64,000 bases of DNA from Magnetospirillum sp. XM-1 (GTDB taxonomy: Bacteria; Pseudomonadota; Alphaproteobacteria; Rhodospirillales; Magnetospirillaceae). Location: the NCBI RefSeq assembly GCF_001511835.1, contig NZ_LN997848.1:2108001-2172000 (forward strand), written 5' to 3'. The notes under the pieces were generated by a model. The model was not told where the DNA came from, made no database searches, and saw only the letters and a program-made list of their open reading frames with translations. Below are positions 54,347 through 64,000 of this stretch, one piece after another. A program made the position numbers and the translations under genes. The stretch's first letter is position 1, and every line of letters starts with the position of its first letter.

Positions 54347-55419
54347 ACGGGCTGGAAGCCGACCGGCCGGGACGATTCAGCGACGGACGCAGCGCGGCGG
54401 CGCGCAAGGTGGTGGTGCGCGTGCTGACCACCGGCCTGGAGATCCGGGGGGTGGACGGTTTCCTCATCGCCGTGTGGAAGTCCGAGGACCTGCTGGCCGA
54501 CGGCGAGTGGCCGGAAAAGCGCGGCGTGCGGCTGCGCTGTGCCTCCGAGCCCGACGCCCGGCTGGCGGTGGAGGATGCCTATGTCATCCGCGAGGTGCTG
54601 CCCCGGGCCGTCAGGCCGCCGCGGCCCCGGCGGATGGGATTGGTGCTGGCCTGCCTGCTGGGGGCGGGGGTGCTGGCCGGCCTGCTGATCGGGCTGGCGC
54701 CCATGTCCAAGTTGCTGGCCCATCTGGTGCCCGCCGGGCTGGAGCGCCAGTGGGGCCAGTCCATCGCCGCCGGCCTGGAAGGCCAGATGACGCCTTGCGA
54801 GGGGCGCGAAGGGCTCCGGGTGCTGGACGCCCTGGCCCGGCGGCTGGCCGAGGCGCTGCCGCCGGAACGCCGTCAGGTCACGGTTCACGTGCTGCATTCT
54901 CGGGACGTCAACGCCCTGGCCCTGCCGGGCGGCGAGATCATCTTGTTCTCCGGCCTGATCGGCAAGGCCGAGGAGCCGGATGAACTGGCCGGAGTGCTGG
55001 CCCACGAGCTGACCCATATCGGCGAGCGCCACGTCAGCGCCGCCATGATCCGGGCCTTGGGCGTCGGCGTGTTCGCCACCATGATCACCGGCGACGCCTC
55101 GGGCCTGGTGGCCAGCGGTTTGGGCGCCGCGCTGGCCGGCGCCTATTCCCGCGAGGACGAAAGCGCCGCCGATCTGGGGGCGCTGGCCCTGCTGGAGGCG
55201 GCGGGCATCGGCTCGGACGGTCTCGCCCGCTTCTTCCGCCGCCTGGAAGTCATGGAGGGCGGGCGGACCCAGGCGCTGGCCTGGCTGGGCACCCATCCCG
55301 AATCGGGCCGCCGCGCGGCGGCCATCGAGGCGCGGCGGCTGCCCGCGCCCCGGCTGCCGGCCCTGTCCGATTCCGACTGGCAGGCGGTGAAGCGGGTCTG
55401 TTCCAAACCCAAGGCGTGA
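54343..55419 (+). CDS. M48-family membrane-associated zinc metalloprotease
   Basis: A 358-residue protein. Residues 1-90 are an N-terminal cytosolic domain of unclear fold, a membrane segment lies at about 99-120, and the M48 domain follows. The active site is H221-E222-L-T-H225, with a further metal ligand in REDESAAD (E273). It resembles the BepA/LoiP/HtpX group of envelope quality-control proteases. The start is TTG at 54343, overlapping the DUF898 stop. A strong perfect hairpin (55432-55466) follows. Confidence 0.85.
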   Translation: MNGLEADRPGRFSDGRSAAARKVVVRVLTTGLEIRGVDGFLIAVWKSEDLLADGEWPEKRGVRLRCASEPDARLAVEDAYVIREVLPRAVRPPRPRRMGLVLACLLGAGVLAGLLIGLAPMSKLLAHLVPAGLERQWGQSIAAGLEGQMTPCEGREGLRVLDALARRLAEALPPERRQVTVHVLHSRDVNALALPGGEIILFSGLIGKAEEPDELAGVLAHELTHIGERHVSAAMIRALGVGVFATMITGDASGLVASGLGAALAGAYSREDESAADLGALALLEAAGIGSDGLARFFRRLEVMEGGRTQALAWLGTHPESGRRAAAIEARRLPAPRLPALSDSDWQAVKRVCSKPKA

Positions 55420-55431
55420 TCCCCATGTAAC

Positions 55432-55466
55432 CTTCCGAAGACGGGCGGCGAACCCGTCTTCGGAAG
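55432..55466. terminator. 14-bp perfect hairpin between M48 gene and msrP
   Basis: CTTCCGAAGACGGG at 55432-55445 pairs exactly with CCCGTCTTCGGAAG at 55453-55466 around a 7-base loop. No T-run follows, so it is a structural terminator or processing site. Confidence 0.6.
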
Positions 55467-55486
55467 AGAGTGGTGGAGGAACCGAC

Positions 55487-56412
<926 letters not shown>

Positions 56413-56413
<1 letters not shown>

Positions 56414-57075
56414 TGGACAAGCTGCTGCGCCAAGCCTGGGTCAAACCCTTGGTATTCCTTCTCTGCCTGCTGCCCTTGGCCCTGCTGGTCTGGCGCGGCA
56501 CTTCCGGCGGGCTGGGGGCCAATCCCATCGAGGCCACCAACCGCACTCTCGGCGACTGGGCGCTGCGCTTCCTGCTGATCGCGCTTGCCGTGACGCCCGT
56601 GCGGCAACTGACCGGCTGGAATGCGCTGGGGCGCTGGCGGCGCATGCTGGGGCTGTTCGCCTTCACCTATGTGGTGCTGCATTTCAGCTCCTATGTGGGG
56701 CTCGACCAGTTCTTCGACTGGAACGCCATCGGCCGCGAGATCGTCAAGCGGCGCTACATCACGCTGGGCATGCTGGCGGTGGTGCTGCTGATCCCGCTCG
56801 CCGTCACCTCCACCGATTCCATGGTCCGGCGTCTGGGGGGGCGGCGCTGGCGGGCGCTGCACCGGCTGGTCTACGTCATTGCGCCTTTGGGCGTGACCCA
56901 CCATTGGATGATGGTCAAGAAGGACATCACCGAGCCGGCCATCCACGCCGCCATCCTGGCCGTGCTGCTCGGCTGGCGGCTGGCGGCCTGGGCGCGGCTG
57001 CGGCATACTGGCCCGGCCTCCACTTCCAGGGCTGCCCCATGTTCCGCGCCGCAATCGTCCTCGCCCTCGTCCTGA
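56413..57075 (+). CDS. msrQ: MsrQ, haem-binding membrane subunit
   Basis: A 220-residue membrane protein of the ferric-reductase-like fold with six hydrophobic segments. It supplies electrons from quinol or flavin reductase to MsrP. ANPIEATNRTLGDWALRFLL near residue 35, FTYVVLHFSSYVGLDQ near residue 85 and RRWRALHRLVYVIAPLGVTHHWMM near residue 145 are family signatures with the haem-ligand histidines. The C-terminus overlaps the next gene by 37 bases. Confidence 0.92.
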
Positions 57076-57503
57076 CTCCGGTCGCCGCCTTGGCGGCCAA
57101 GCCCAAGAAGTGCTTTTCCACGACCGAGATCAAGGCCGAGCAGGAAGTGCGCCAGGGCATCTTCCTGCGCGAGGCCGCCAACCGCTGCAACGAACGCCTG
57201 CTGCCGGGCGCCAGGGACCGCTGGCAGAAGATCGAGGGCGCCAACGGCGCCAAGTTCCGCTCGGCCGTGGACCGGCGCCAGAAGGCCTGGCAGCGGGAAT
57301 TTCCCGACGACTGGAAGTACCAGATCAACTATGCCGACGGCCGGCTGGTCACCTATGCCCGCAACATCTCGCTGACCGAAGGCTTCTGCGACAATATCGA
57401 CGACCTGCTGCAGACCATCGAGAAGCGCGGTTTCGCCGCCTTCACCAAGCTGTCCAAGGTGGTGCGCAACCAGGTGACCGACGACTACAAGGTCTGCCAG
57501 TAG
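57039..57503 (+). CDS. Small secreted protein of unknown function
   Basis: A 154-residue protein with a clear signal peptide (MFRAAIVLALVLTPVAALAA, cleavage near residue 20). The mature part has four cysteines (in KKCFS, NRCNE, GFCDN and the terminal VCQ), suggesting two disulfides. It is rich in charged residues and has a YQINYADGRLVTYARN segment. I do not recognise a family. The start lies inside the msrQ end in another frame, so it is probably co-expressed with msrPQ. Whether it is a substrate or helper of MsrP is speculation. Confidence 0.72.
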   Translation: MFRAAIVLALVLTPVAALAAKPKKCFSTTEIKAEQEVRQGIFLREAANRCNERLLPGARDRWQKIEGANGAKFRSAVDRRQKAWQREFPDDWKYQINYADGRLVTYARNISLTEGFCDNIDDLLQTIEKRGFAAFTKLSKVVRNQVTDDYKVCQ

Positions 57504-57898
57504 GCGTCACACAACCGCTATCCCCGACTGTACCGAAACCTTGCTCCACCGGAGCCGGGTCGGCGGCGGCTGTTCTCCATTGCCCCTGGCGTATTCGAAA
57601 ACGGTATACGCGCAATCGTATTTTGTGACTCCTCGCGGACAATGAAGATGTGTTACAGGCATGATGAGCTTGGATATTGCTTGAATTAAGAAGTATACGT
57701 GCTTTTGCCTATGGTCGTTGCGAAGTTATAGTCTGGTAAATATGTCGAATTGCCAGGTCTATATCTTAGTATGGCAGGTGAAGTGTTTTGTAATCCATAT
57801 GGTTACTGTAGTTGCCTTGTGAAGGCATGTTTCAAGCGCTCCGACCACCTTCACGGACTTGGCCATCTCCTGGGGTCAGCCGAAACCACGAGGACACC
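57504..57898. other. AT-rich intergenic region without a gene
   Basis: These 395 bases separate the secreted-protein gene from the second chemoreceptor. Bases about 57600-57800 are visibly richer in A and T than any other stretch of the window. They contain TGCCTT-gtg-AAGGCA, a 6-bp inverted repeat near 57813-57828. I see no convincing reading frame, RNA gene or consensus promoter. It likely holds promoter and regulatory sequence for the chemoreceptor. Confidence 0.6.
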
Positions 57899-59575
57899 AT
57901 GCTGACAAGACTGGGTATCGCCACGCGTCTTCTGGCCGGCTTCGCCGTGCTGATCGTCATGATCGCCGGGCTGTCGGCCTTCGCCGTCCTGTCGGCCAGC
58001 GACATCGCCCAGATTGTCTCGACCAGCCGGCGCGCCAGCGACAACGCCCTGAAGCTGGAAAGCATCGAGCGCCACATCTACGAGGCCCGCTTCAACATGT
58101 GGGTCTATTTCGCCACCGACGACATCAGCCGCTATCAGCGCGCCAACGCCCTGGTCGGCGACCTGATCAAGGAAGTGGACAGCCTGGCCGCCACCACCAC
58201 CATCGTTCCCGCCCGTCAGGCCCAGGTGAAGGAACTGGCCGGGCTGATCGCCGACTACAAGGTCCGGGTCGAGAAGATCAGCGACCTGAAGGCCCGCAAG
58301 GTGCCGTTCGACAATCCCGAATACGTGGAATCGAGGGTCAGCGCCGCCAAGATCAGCGCCGCCATCGACAAGATCGGCGATTCCCTGTCCCAGGGCTATC
58401 GCTCCACCGCCGACGAGAAGGCGGCCGAGGTGCATGACCGGATCGGCAATTTTGGAACCCTGTCCATGGTCATCGGCGTGGTCGCGCTGGTGGTCGGGCT
58501 GATCTTCGCGGTGACCATCGGCCGCGGCATCACCCGGCCCCTGGGCGGGCTGGTCGAGGCGGTGCGGCGTCTGGCGGCGGGCGACACCGCGCTGACCGTT
58601 CCGGGGGCCGAGCGTCTGGACGAGTTCGGGCCGCTGGCCAAGGCCCTGGACGGCTGGCGGGTCGGCCTGATCGCGGCGGCCGCCCGCGAGGCCGAGGAGC
58701 AGAAGGCCCTGGCCCAGCGCGAGGCCCGCCAGAAGGCCATCGAGACCGCCACCCAGCGCTTCGACGAATCCATCGAGGCCACCCTGGGGCGGGTCAAGGC
58801 GGCGGTGGAGGAGCTGCACGGCTCGGCCGACACCCTGTCGGCCAATGCCGAGCAGACCCAGCGTCAGAGCGGCGCCGTCTCGTCCGCCACCGACGAGGCC
58901 ACCGCCAATGTGGGAACGGTGGCCTCGGCCAGCGCCCAGCTGTCCAGTTCCATCCACGAGATTTCCAGGCAGGTGCGTCAGTCCTCGGACATCGCCAAGG
59001 CCGCCGAAAGCGAGGCGGAGGAGGCCACCCGCAAGATTTCCGGCCTGGTGGAGGCCGCCCAGCGGATCGGCCACGTGGTCAACCTGATCAGTGACATCGC
59101 CAGCCAGACCAACCTGCTGGCCCTGAACGCCACCATCGAAAGCGCCCGGGCGGGCGAGGCGGGCAAGGGCTTCGCCGTGGTCGCCAACGAGGTCAAGCAT
59201 CTGGCCGGGCAGACGGCGCGGGCCACCGACGAGATCACCCAGCAGATCGCCACGGTGCAGACCGAGACCCAATCGGCCGTGGCGGCCATCTCCGGCATCT
59301 CGGGGACCATCTCGCGCATCAACGAGCTGGCGACCATCATCGCCGGCGCGGTCGAGGAACAGGGCGCCGCCACGGCGGAAATCGCCCGCAACGTGGATCA
59401 GGCCAACGAGGGCACCCGCGAGGTGGCCAGCAACATCTCGGGCGTGGCCTTGGCGGCGTCGGAAACCGGGCGCATGGCCCAGGCGGTGTTCCAGTCGGCC
59501 AACGGCCTGCTGGAGGAAAGCGCCGCCCTGGAGCACGAGGTGCGCCAGTTCCTGGCCGACGTGCGCGCCGCTTAG
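57899..59575 (+). CDS. Methyl-accepting chemotaxis protein
   Basis: A 558-residue chemoreceptor. Membrane segment 1 is at about residues 9-32, a four-helix-bundle-type periplasmic domain of about 150 residues follows (with ARFNMWVYFATDD), membrane segment 2 is at about 186-208, and HAMP starts at ITRPLGGLVEAV. The signalling tip [23 protein letters not shown] and [12 protein letters not shown] is conserved. The ATG at 57899 is preceded by GAGGACACC. The C-terminal coil is shared in character with the PAS chemoreceptor at 18838. The ligand is unknown. Confidence 0.92.
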   Translation: MLTRLGIATRLLAGFAVLIVMIAGLSAFAVLSASDIAQIVSTSRRASDNALKLESIERHIYEARFNMWVYFATDDISRYQRANALVGDLIKEVDSLAATTTIVPARQAQVKELAGLIADYKVRVEKISDLKARKVPFDNPEYVESRVSAAKISAAIDKIGDSLSQGYRSTADEKAAEVHDRIGNFGTLSMVIGVVALVVGLIFAVTIGRGITRPLGGLVEAVRRLAAGDTALTVPGAERLDEFGPLAKALDGWRVGLIAAAAREAEEQKALAQREARQKAIETATQRFDESIEATLGRVKAAVEELHGSADTLSANAEQTQRQSGAVSSATDEATANVGTVASASAQLSSSIHEISRQVRQSSDIAKAAESEAEEATRKISGLVEAAQRIGHVVNLISDIASQTNLLALNATIESARAGEAGKGFAVVANEVKHLAGQTARATDEITQQIATVQTETQSAVAAISGISGTISRINELATIIAGAVEEQGAATAEIARNVDQANEGTREVASNISGVALAASETGRMAQAVFQSANGLLEESAALEHEVRQFLADVRAA

Positions 59576-59607
59576 AGGCCGCGCGTTAAATAAGACCCCC
59601 CCCTTTG

Positions 59608-59704
59608 CGTCATGGCCGGGCTCGACCCGGCCATCCACGTGGAGCGGTTCGCTACGGTGCCAGGTGGAGCCACGTGGATCCCCGGAACAAGTCCGGGCAT
59701 GACG
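59608..59704. repeat. Dispersed palindromic intergenic repeat, copy 2
   Basis: CGTCATGGCCGGGCTCGACC and the following GGCCATCCA repeat the core found after rpoA at 12271-12300 with one base different. Here the element is longer: an outer inverted repeat pairs ATCCACGTGG with CCACGTGGAT, and CATGACG closes the right end. Confidence 0.6.
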
Positions 59705-59770
59705 AGTGGAGAGAGTGTTTCCACCTGAAGCAGGCGAGCTTTAAGGCCATCCTGTGACCTCAAACGAAAA

Positions 59771-59796
59771 CGCCCCGGCCTTGTCGGGCCGGGGCG
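59771..59796 (-). terminator. Intrinsic terminator for the small membrane-protein gene
   Basis: On the minus strand CGCCCCGGCC pairs with GGCCGGGGCG around a 6-base loop, and the stem is followed by TTTTCGTTT. It lies 25 bases after the stop at 59822. Confidence 0.8.
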
Positions 59797-59821
59797 CTTC
59801 GAACTTTCCTGACGGACTGGC

Positions 59822-60046
59822 TTAGCTCTGCGAGCCGCCGCCGGTCGAGGCCAGATACATCACCAGGCTGGTGAAGACGGCGGTCAGAGCCAAGCCCAGA
59901 TAGACCGAGAAGCCCAGCGGGCTGTGGGCCGGGCTCGGATCGGCGACGCCGCCGAACAGGGCGCTGAGCACGGGAACGGCCAGATACAGAGCGATGACCA
60001 GCACGCCGGCCACGGTGAGACCCAGAACCTTCGGAAGGACGCCCAT
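59822..60046 (-). CDS. Small two-helix membrane protein of unknown function
   Basis: A 74-residue protein with two predicted membrane helices (about residues 6-31 and 46-66) joined by a short Gly/Pro/Ser loop. I do not recognise a family. ATG 60046 is chosen because GGAG lies 6 bases before it; an ATG four codons upstream (60058) lacks a well-placed site. An intrinsic terminator directly after the stop supports a real, separately transcribed gene. Confidence 0.65.
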   Translation of the reverse strand: MGVLPKVLGLTVAGVLVIALYLAVPVLSALFGGVADPSPAHSPLGFSVYLGLALTAVFTSLVMYLASTGGGSQS

Positions 60047-60099
60047 AACACGCTCCATGATTTGCGGTGCCGCCCCCTACGGGCCGCACGAATTGTCTA

Positions 60100-60121
60100 A
60101 CCGGCCTTGAACGAGGCCGGT
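60100..60121. promoter_or_regulatory. Inverted repeat in the glgB upstream region
   Basis: ACCGGCC at 60100-60106 and GGCCGGT at 60115-60121 form a perfect 7-bp stem in the 235-base divergent region between the small membrane protein and glgB. Its function is unknown; an operator or a hairpin are both possible. Confidence 0.35.
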
Positions 60122-60281
60122 CCCCTCAGGCTGATCTACTACCAGATTTAGGGGCTTTGCGGAAGGTCCAATCAGACTATTTAAAAACTAGCCTGCGAAA
60201 ACCCGGCCCCGCGAAATCGTCCTTTGTCTTTCCGGCCAAAGGCGGAGACACTTGTCGTCTCGACTGGCAGGAGGGGACTTG

Positions 60282-62474
60282 ATGCCCGACGCGGCAAGAC
60301 TGATCCGTCCCGGCGACGCCGATTCCATCGCCCGGGGACGCCACGGCGACCCCTTCGCCGTGCTGGGGCCCCACGGGGTGAAGGGCGGCACGGTGGTCCG
60401 CACCTTCCAGCCCCAGGCCGAGAGCGTTTTCATCCTGGCCGGCGGCGCCGCCACCGAGATGAAGCGGGTCCACGACGACGGCCTGTTCGCCGTCAAGCTG
60501 AAGGAGGCCGCGCCCTATCGTCTGCGGGTGGTGCGCCACGACGGCGCGGTCGAGGAGTTCGACGACCCCTATCGTTTCCCGCCGGTTCTGGGCGAGCTCG
60601 ACCTGCATCTGCTGCGCGAGGGCACCCATCTGCGCACTTTCGAGAAGCTGGGCGCCCAGGTGCGCACAGTGGATGGCGTGGACGGCGTGGAATTCGCCGT
60701 GTGGGCCCCCAACGCGTCGCGGGTCTCGGTGGTGGGCGACTTCAACCTCTGGGACGGGCGGCGCCATCCCATGCGGCTGCGCCACGAGGCCGGGTTGTGG
60801 GAGATCTTCATTCCCGGCCTGGGCCAGGGCACGCTTTACAAATACGAGATCGTCGCCGCCGACGGGCGTCTGCTGCCCTTGAAGGCCGATCCCTACGGCC
60901 ATTTCGCCGAAGTGCCGCCCAAGACCGCCTCGGTGGTGTGGGAGATGGGCCGCCGCGACTGGGCCGACGGCGAGTGGATGGCGGCGCAAAGGGCGCGCAA
61001 CGACCGCCATGCCCCGGTCAGCATCTACGAGGTGCATCTGGGCTCGTGGAAGCGGGTGCCCGAGGACTGGAACCGCCCGCTCTCCTATCTGGAACTGGCC
61101 GACCAGCTGGGCGATTACGTCGCCGATCTGGGCTTCACCCATGTGGAGTTCCTGCCGGTTCACGAGCATCCCTTCGGCGGCTCGTGGGGCTATCAGCCGG
61201 TGGGGCTGTTCGCGCCCACCTCGCGCTACGGCACGCCGGACGAGTTCCGCACCCTGGTGGAGCGCCTGCACCAGAAGGGCATCGGAGTGATCGTCGACTG
61301 GGTGGCCGGGCACTTCCCCAACGATCCCCACGGCCTGCACCATTTCGACGGGACCCATCTGTACGAGCACGAGGACCCGCGTCTGGGCGTGCACAAGGAC
61401 TGGAACACCCAGATCTATAATTACGGCCGCACCGAGGTGGTGAACTACCTCTACGCCAACGCATTGTACTGGCTGGAGCAGTATCACGTGGACGGCCTGC
61501 GCGTGGACGCGGTGGCCTCCATGCTCTACCTCGACTACTCGCGCCAGCCGGGCGAATGGATTCCCAACCGCCACGGCGGCAACGAGAACCTGGAGGCCAT
61601 CGACTTCCTGCGCCGCATGAATCAGGTGGTCTATGCCGAGCATCCCGGAGCCATGACCATCGCCGAGGAATCCACCGCCTGGCCCATGGTGTCGCGCCCC
61701 GTCCATCTGGGCGGGCTGGGCTTCGGCTTCAAGTGGAACATGGGCTGGATGCACGACACGCTGCGCTACTTCTCCAAGGACCCCATCCACCGCCGCTATC
61801 ACCACGACAGCCTGACCTTCGCCCAGCTCTATGCCTATCACGAGAATTTCGTGCTGCCGCTGTCCCATGACGAGGTGGTCCACGGCAAGGGCTCCATCTT
61901 CGGCCGCATGCCGGGCGATCCCTGGCAGCGCTTCGCCAATTTGCGGGCCTATTACGCCTTCATGTGGACCCAGCCGGGCAAGAAGCTGCTGTTCATGGGC
62001 TCGGAATTCGCCCAGGAGCGCGAATGGAACGAGGATGCCAGCCTGGACTGGCACCTGTTGGGCGACGGGCGGCACGAGGGGGTAAGGCGGCTGATCCGCG
62101 ACCTGAACCGCCTCTACCGCACCGAACCGGCGCTGCACCAGTTGGACAACGAGCAGGCGGGCTTCGCCTGGATCGACTGCAACGACCGCGACAATTCGGT
62201 GCTGACCTGGCTGCGCAAGGGCTTTGATCCGGGCGACTTCCTGGTGGTGGCGGGCAACTACACCCCCATGGTGCGGGAATCCTACCGCGTCGGCGTGCCC
62301 GAGCCCGGCTGGTACCGCGAGCTGCTCAACACCGATTCCGAATGGTATGGCGGCGCCAACATCCACAATTCTGGCGGCGTCCAGGCGGAAGAGGTTCCCT
62401 GGCACGGCCATAACTGGTCCGTTTGCCTGCGCCTGCCGCCGCTCGCCACCTGCGTGTTCAAGCGGGAGCGGTGA
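60282..62474 (+). CDS. glgB: 1,4-alpha-glucan branching enzyme
   Basis: A 730-residue GH13 enzyme that adds alpha-1,6 branches to glycogen. Two N-terminal CBM48-type modules (about residues 1-225) precede the catalytic barrel. The expected nucleophile is D409 in [11 protein letters not shown] and the acid E462 in AEESTAWP, 53 residues apart as in E. coli Glg[13 protein letters not shown] supplies the third acid. AGGAGGGG lies 5 bases before the ATG at 60282. It heads a glycogen region with glgX after the toxin-antitoxin pair. Confidence 0.95.
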   Translation: MPDAARLIRPGDADSIARGRHGDPFAVLGPHGVKGGTVVRTFQPQAESVFILAGGAATEMKRVHDDGLFAVKLKEAAPYRLRVVRHDGAVEEFDDPYRFPPVLGELDLHLLREGTHLRTFEKLGAQVRTVDGVDGVEFAVWAPNASRVSVVGDFNLWDGRRHPMRLRHEAGLWEIFIPGLGQGTLYKYEIVAADGRLLPLKADPYGHFAEVPPKTASVVWEMGRRDWADGEWMAAQRARNDRHAPVSIYEVHLGSWKRVPEDWNRPLSYLELADQLGDYVADLGFTHVEFLPVHEHPFGGSWGYQPVGLFAPTSRYGTPDEFRTLVERLHQKGIGVIVDWVAGHFPNDPHGLHHFDGTHLYEHEDPRLGVHKDWNTQIYNYGRTEVVNYLYANALYWLEQYHVDGLRVDAVASMLYLDYSRQPGEWIPNRHGGNENLEAIDFLRRMNQVVYAEHPGAMTIAEESTAWPMVSRPVHLGGLGFGFKWNMGWMHDTLRYFSKDPIHRRYHHDSLTFAQLYAYHENFVLPLSHDEVVHGKGSIFGRMPGDPWQRFANLRAYYAFMWTQPGKKLLFMGSEFAQEREWNEDASLDWHLLGDGRHEGVRRLIRDLNRLYRTEPALHQLDNEQAGFAWIDCNDRDNSVLTWLRKGFDPGDFLVVAGNYTPMVRESYRVGVPEPGWYRELLNTDSEWYGGANIHNSGGVQAEEVPWHGHNWSVCLRLPPLATCVFKRER

Positions 62475-62509
62475 TGGGCGACGGGCGCTTTACCCGGCGC
62501 GGAATCTAA

Positions 62510-62527
62510 ATTACCTTTAAAGGTAAT
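62510..62527. promoter_or_regulatory. Perfect 18-bp palindrome, likely toxin-antitoxin operator
   Basis: ATTACCTTTAAAGGTAAT is fully self-complementary and lies 19 bases before the antitoxin ATG, the usual site for autorepression by a Phd/YefM antitoxin. It is AT-rich against a GC-rich background. Confidence 0.65.
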
Positions 62528-62546
62528 CTTGTTCGAAGGGTGCCCC

Positions 62547-62834
62547 ATGGATATCGTCAAGGATATTCAACCGCTGACGACCTTCCGCAACCACTCGGCG
62601 GAGTTTCTCAGCCATATCCGGGAGACCGGCCGCCCGCTGGTCCTGACGGTCAACGGCAAGGCGGCGGCCGTCTTGCAGGATGCCGAGGCCTATCAGCGTT
62701 TGCTCGACATGGCCGCCTCGGCCAATGCCGCCGAGGGAATCCGCCAGGGCCGCGAGGACGTCGCCGCCGGCCGGACAATGGGAGCTGCCGAGGCCTTCGC
62801 CATGCTGCGGGCCGAGCATGACATACCGCGTTGA
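62547..62834 (+). CDS. Phd/YefM-family antitoxin
   Basis: A 95-residue antitoxin. The N-terminal half has the Phd/YefM DNA-binding fold (PLTTFRNHSAEFLSHIRETGRPLVLTVNGKAAAVLQDAEAY), and the C-terminal half is the toxin-wrapping segment. AAGGG lies 6 bases before ATG 62547. Its last 17 bases overlap the toxin gene, the normal antitoxin-toxin order. It should neutralise the toxin and repress the operon through the palindrome upstream. Confidence 0.88.
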   Translation: MDIVKDIQPLTTFRNHSAEFLSHIRETGRPLVLTVNGKAAAVLQDAEAYQRLLDMAASANAAEGIRQGREDVAAGRTMGAAEAFAMLRAEHDIPR

Positions 62835-63126
62835 GTTGTCGGCGCGGGCCATCCGTGACCTGCGCCAGCTCTATCAGGCTATTGCCGCCCGCCATGTTCC
62901 CGCGGCGGCCACTTGGTTCAACGGCCTCGAGGCCAAGCTCGCCAATCTGGCCCGGCTTCCCCGCCGGGGCGGGGTGGTTCCGGAAGATGGGAGGCTACGG
63001 CAATTGCTTTACGGGCGGCGGCCGCATGTGTACCGGATCATCTATCAAATCGACGAGGGCAACCGGATCGTGTCCGTTCTGCACATTCGCCACGGTGCCC
63101 GTGACGTCATGGCGGGCGAGGACTGA
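62818..63126 (+). CDS. RelE/ParE-family toxin
   Basis: A 102-residue basic protein. The pattern YRVELSARAIRDLRQLYQAI at the start, the central LRQLLYGRRPHVYRIIYQID and the end VSVLHIRHGARD match the RelE/ParE superfamily. RelE members cut mRNA at the ribosome and ParE members poison gyrase; the sequence suggests the ParE/RelE fold but does not separate them. ATG 62818 lies inside the antitoxin end. glgX starts directly after its stop. Confidence 0.86.
   Translation: MTYRVELSARAIRDLRQLYQAIAARHVPAAATWFNGLEAKLANLARLPRRGGVVPEDGRLRQLLYGRRPHVYRIIYQIDEGNRIVSVLHIRHGARDVMAGED

Positions 63127-64000
<874 letters not shown>

Noticed and set aside
60177..62411. 744-residue minus-strand frame across glgB
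   Set aside because: It is the complement of a well-defined branching enzyme, has no domain signature, and has no ribosome-binding site at a sensible place.

Overview
The window reads as chromosomal DNA of a GC-rich alphaproteobacterium. Three things point to the order Rhodospirillales and most closely to a Magnetospirillum-like organism: the ribosomal/secY/adk/rpoA gene order, a hopanoid cluster (hpnN-hpnK-hpnL), and a Sec-type (clade II) nitrous-oxide reductase in a respiratory, signalling-rich genome. This assignment is inference from gene content; no 16S rRNA gene is present. I saw no tRNA, rRNA, CRISPR array, transposase, integrase or phage gene.

Bases 1-12870 are the S10-spc-alpha ribosomal supercluster on the plus strand, entered inside rplD: rplW, rplB, rpsS, rplV, rpsC, rplP, rpmC, rpsQ, rplN, rplX, rplE, rpsN, rpsH, rplF, rplR, rpsE, rpmD, rplO, secY, adk, rpsM, rpsK, rpoA, rplQ. 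A consensus promoter inside an inverted repeat separates adk from rpsM. From 12986 to 18627 come a TPR-methyltransferase and, on the minus strand, an ATP12-type F1-ATPase assembly chaperone, an AsmA-like protein, a phosphoglycolate-phosphatase-like HAD enzyme and an RluC-type pseudouridine synthase. Next are a PAS-containing chemoreceptor, hpnN/hpnK/hpnL (minus strand, stop/start overlaps), a membrane sensor without an output domain, and a YgiQ-type radical SAM protein.

Bases 28714-36620 form a dense signalling island: a triple-PAS histidine kinase without a partner regulator; an 870-residue fusion of metallo-beta-lactamase fold, two cNMP-binding-like domains and a haemerythrin; a zinc-sensing (CZB) diguanylate cyclase overlapping a cNMP-EAL phosphodiesterase; a small unknown protein; and a divergent stand-alone bacteriohaemerythrin. 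The island plausibly links oxygen or NO, zinc and redox cues to c-di-GMP.

Bases 36729-52155 look like a nitrous-oxide respiration module. Copper-handling genes (DUF2946-like, PCuAC, TlpA-like thioredoxin, SCO1) precede Sec-type nosZ, two dihaem cytochromes c, a NosB-like membrane protein, nosD, nosG, nosH, nosF, nosL and nosY. The run continues by overlap into a ubiE/menG methyltransferase, menA and a BASS-family transporter, which suggests quinone supply is co-expressed with N2O reduction. FNR-like boxes lie upstream of the copper genes and of nosZ.

The remainder holds an AcuI-type reductase, a DUF898 membrane protein, an M48 protease, the methionine-sulfoxide repair pair msrP-msrQ, a small secreted protein, a second chemoreceptor, a tiny membrane protein, and glycogen genes glgB and glgX (cut by the right edge). 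A Phd/RelE-type toxin-antitoxin pair sits between glgB and glgX.
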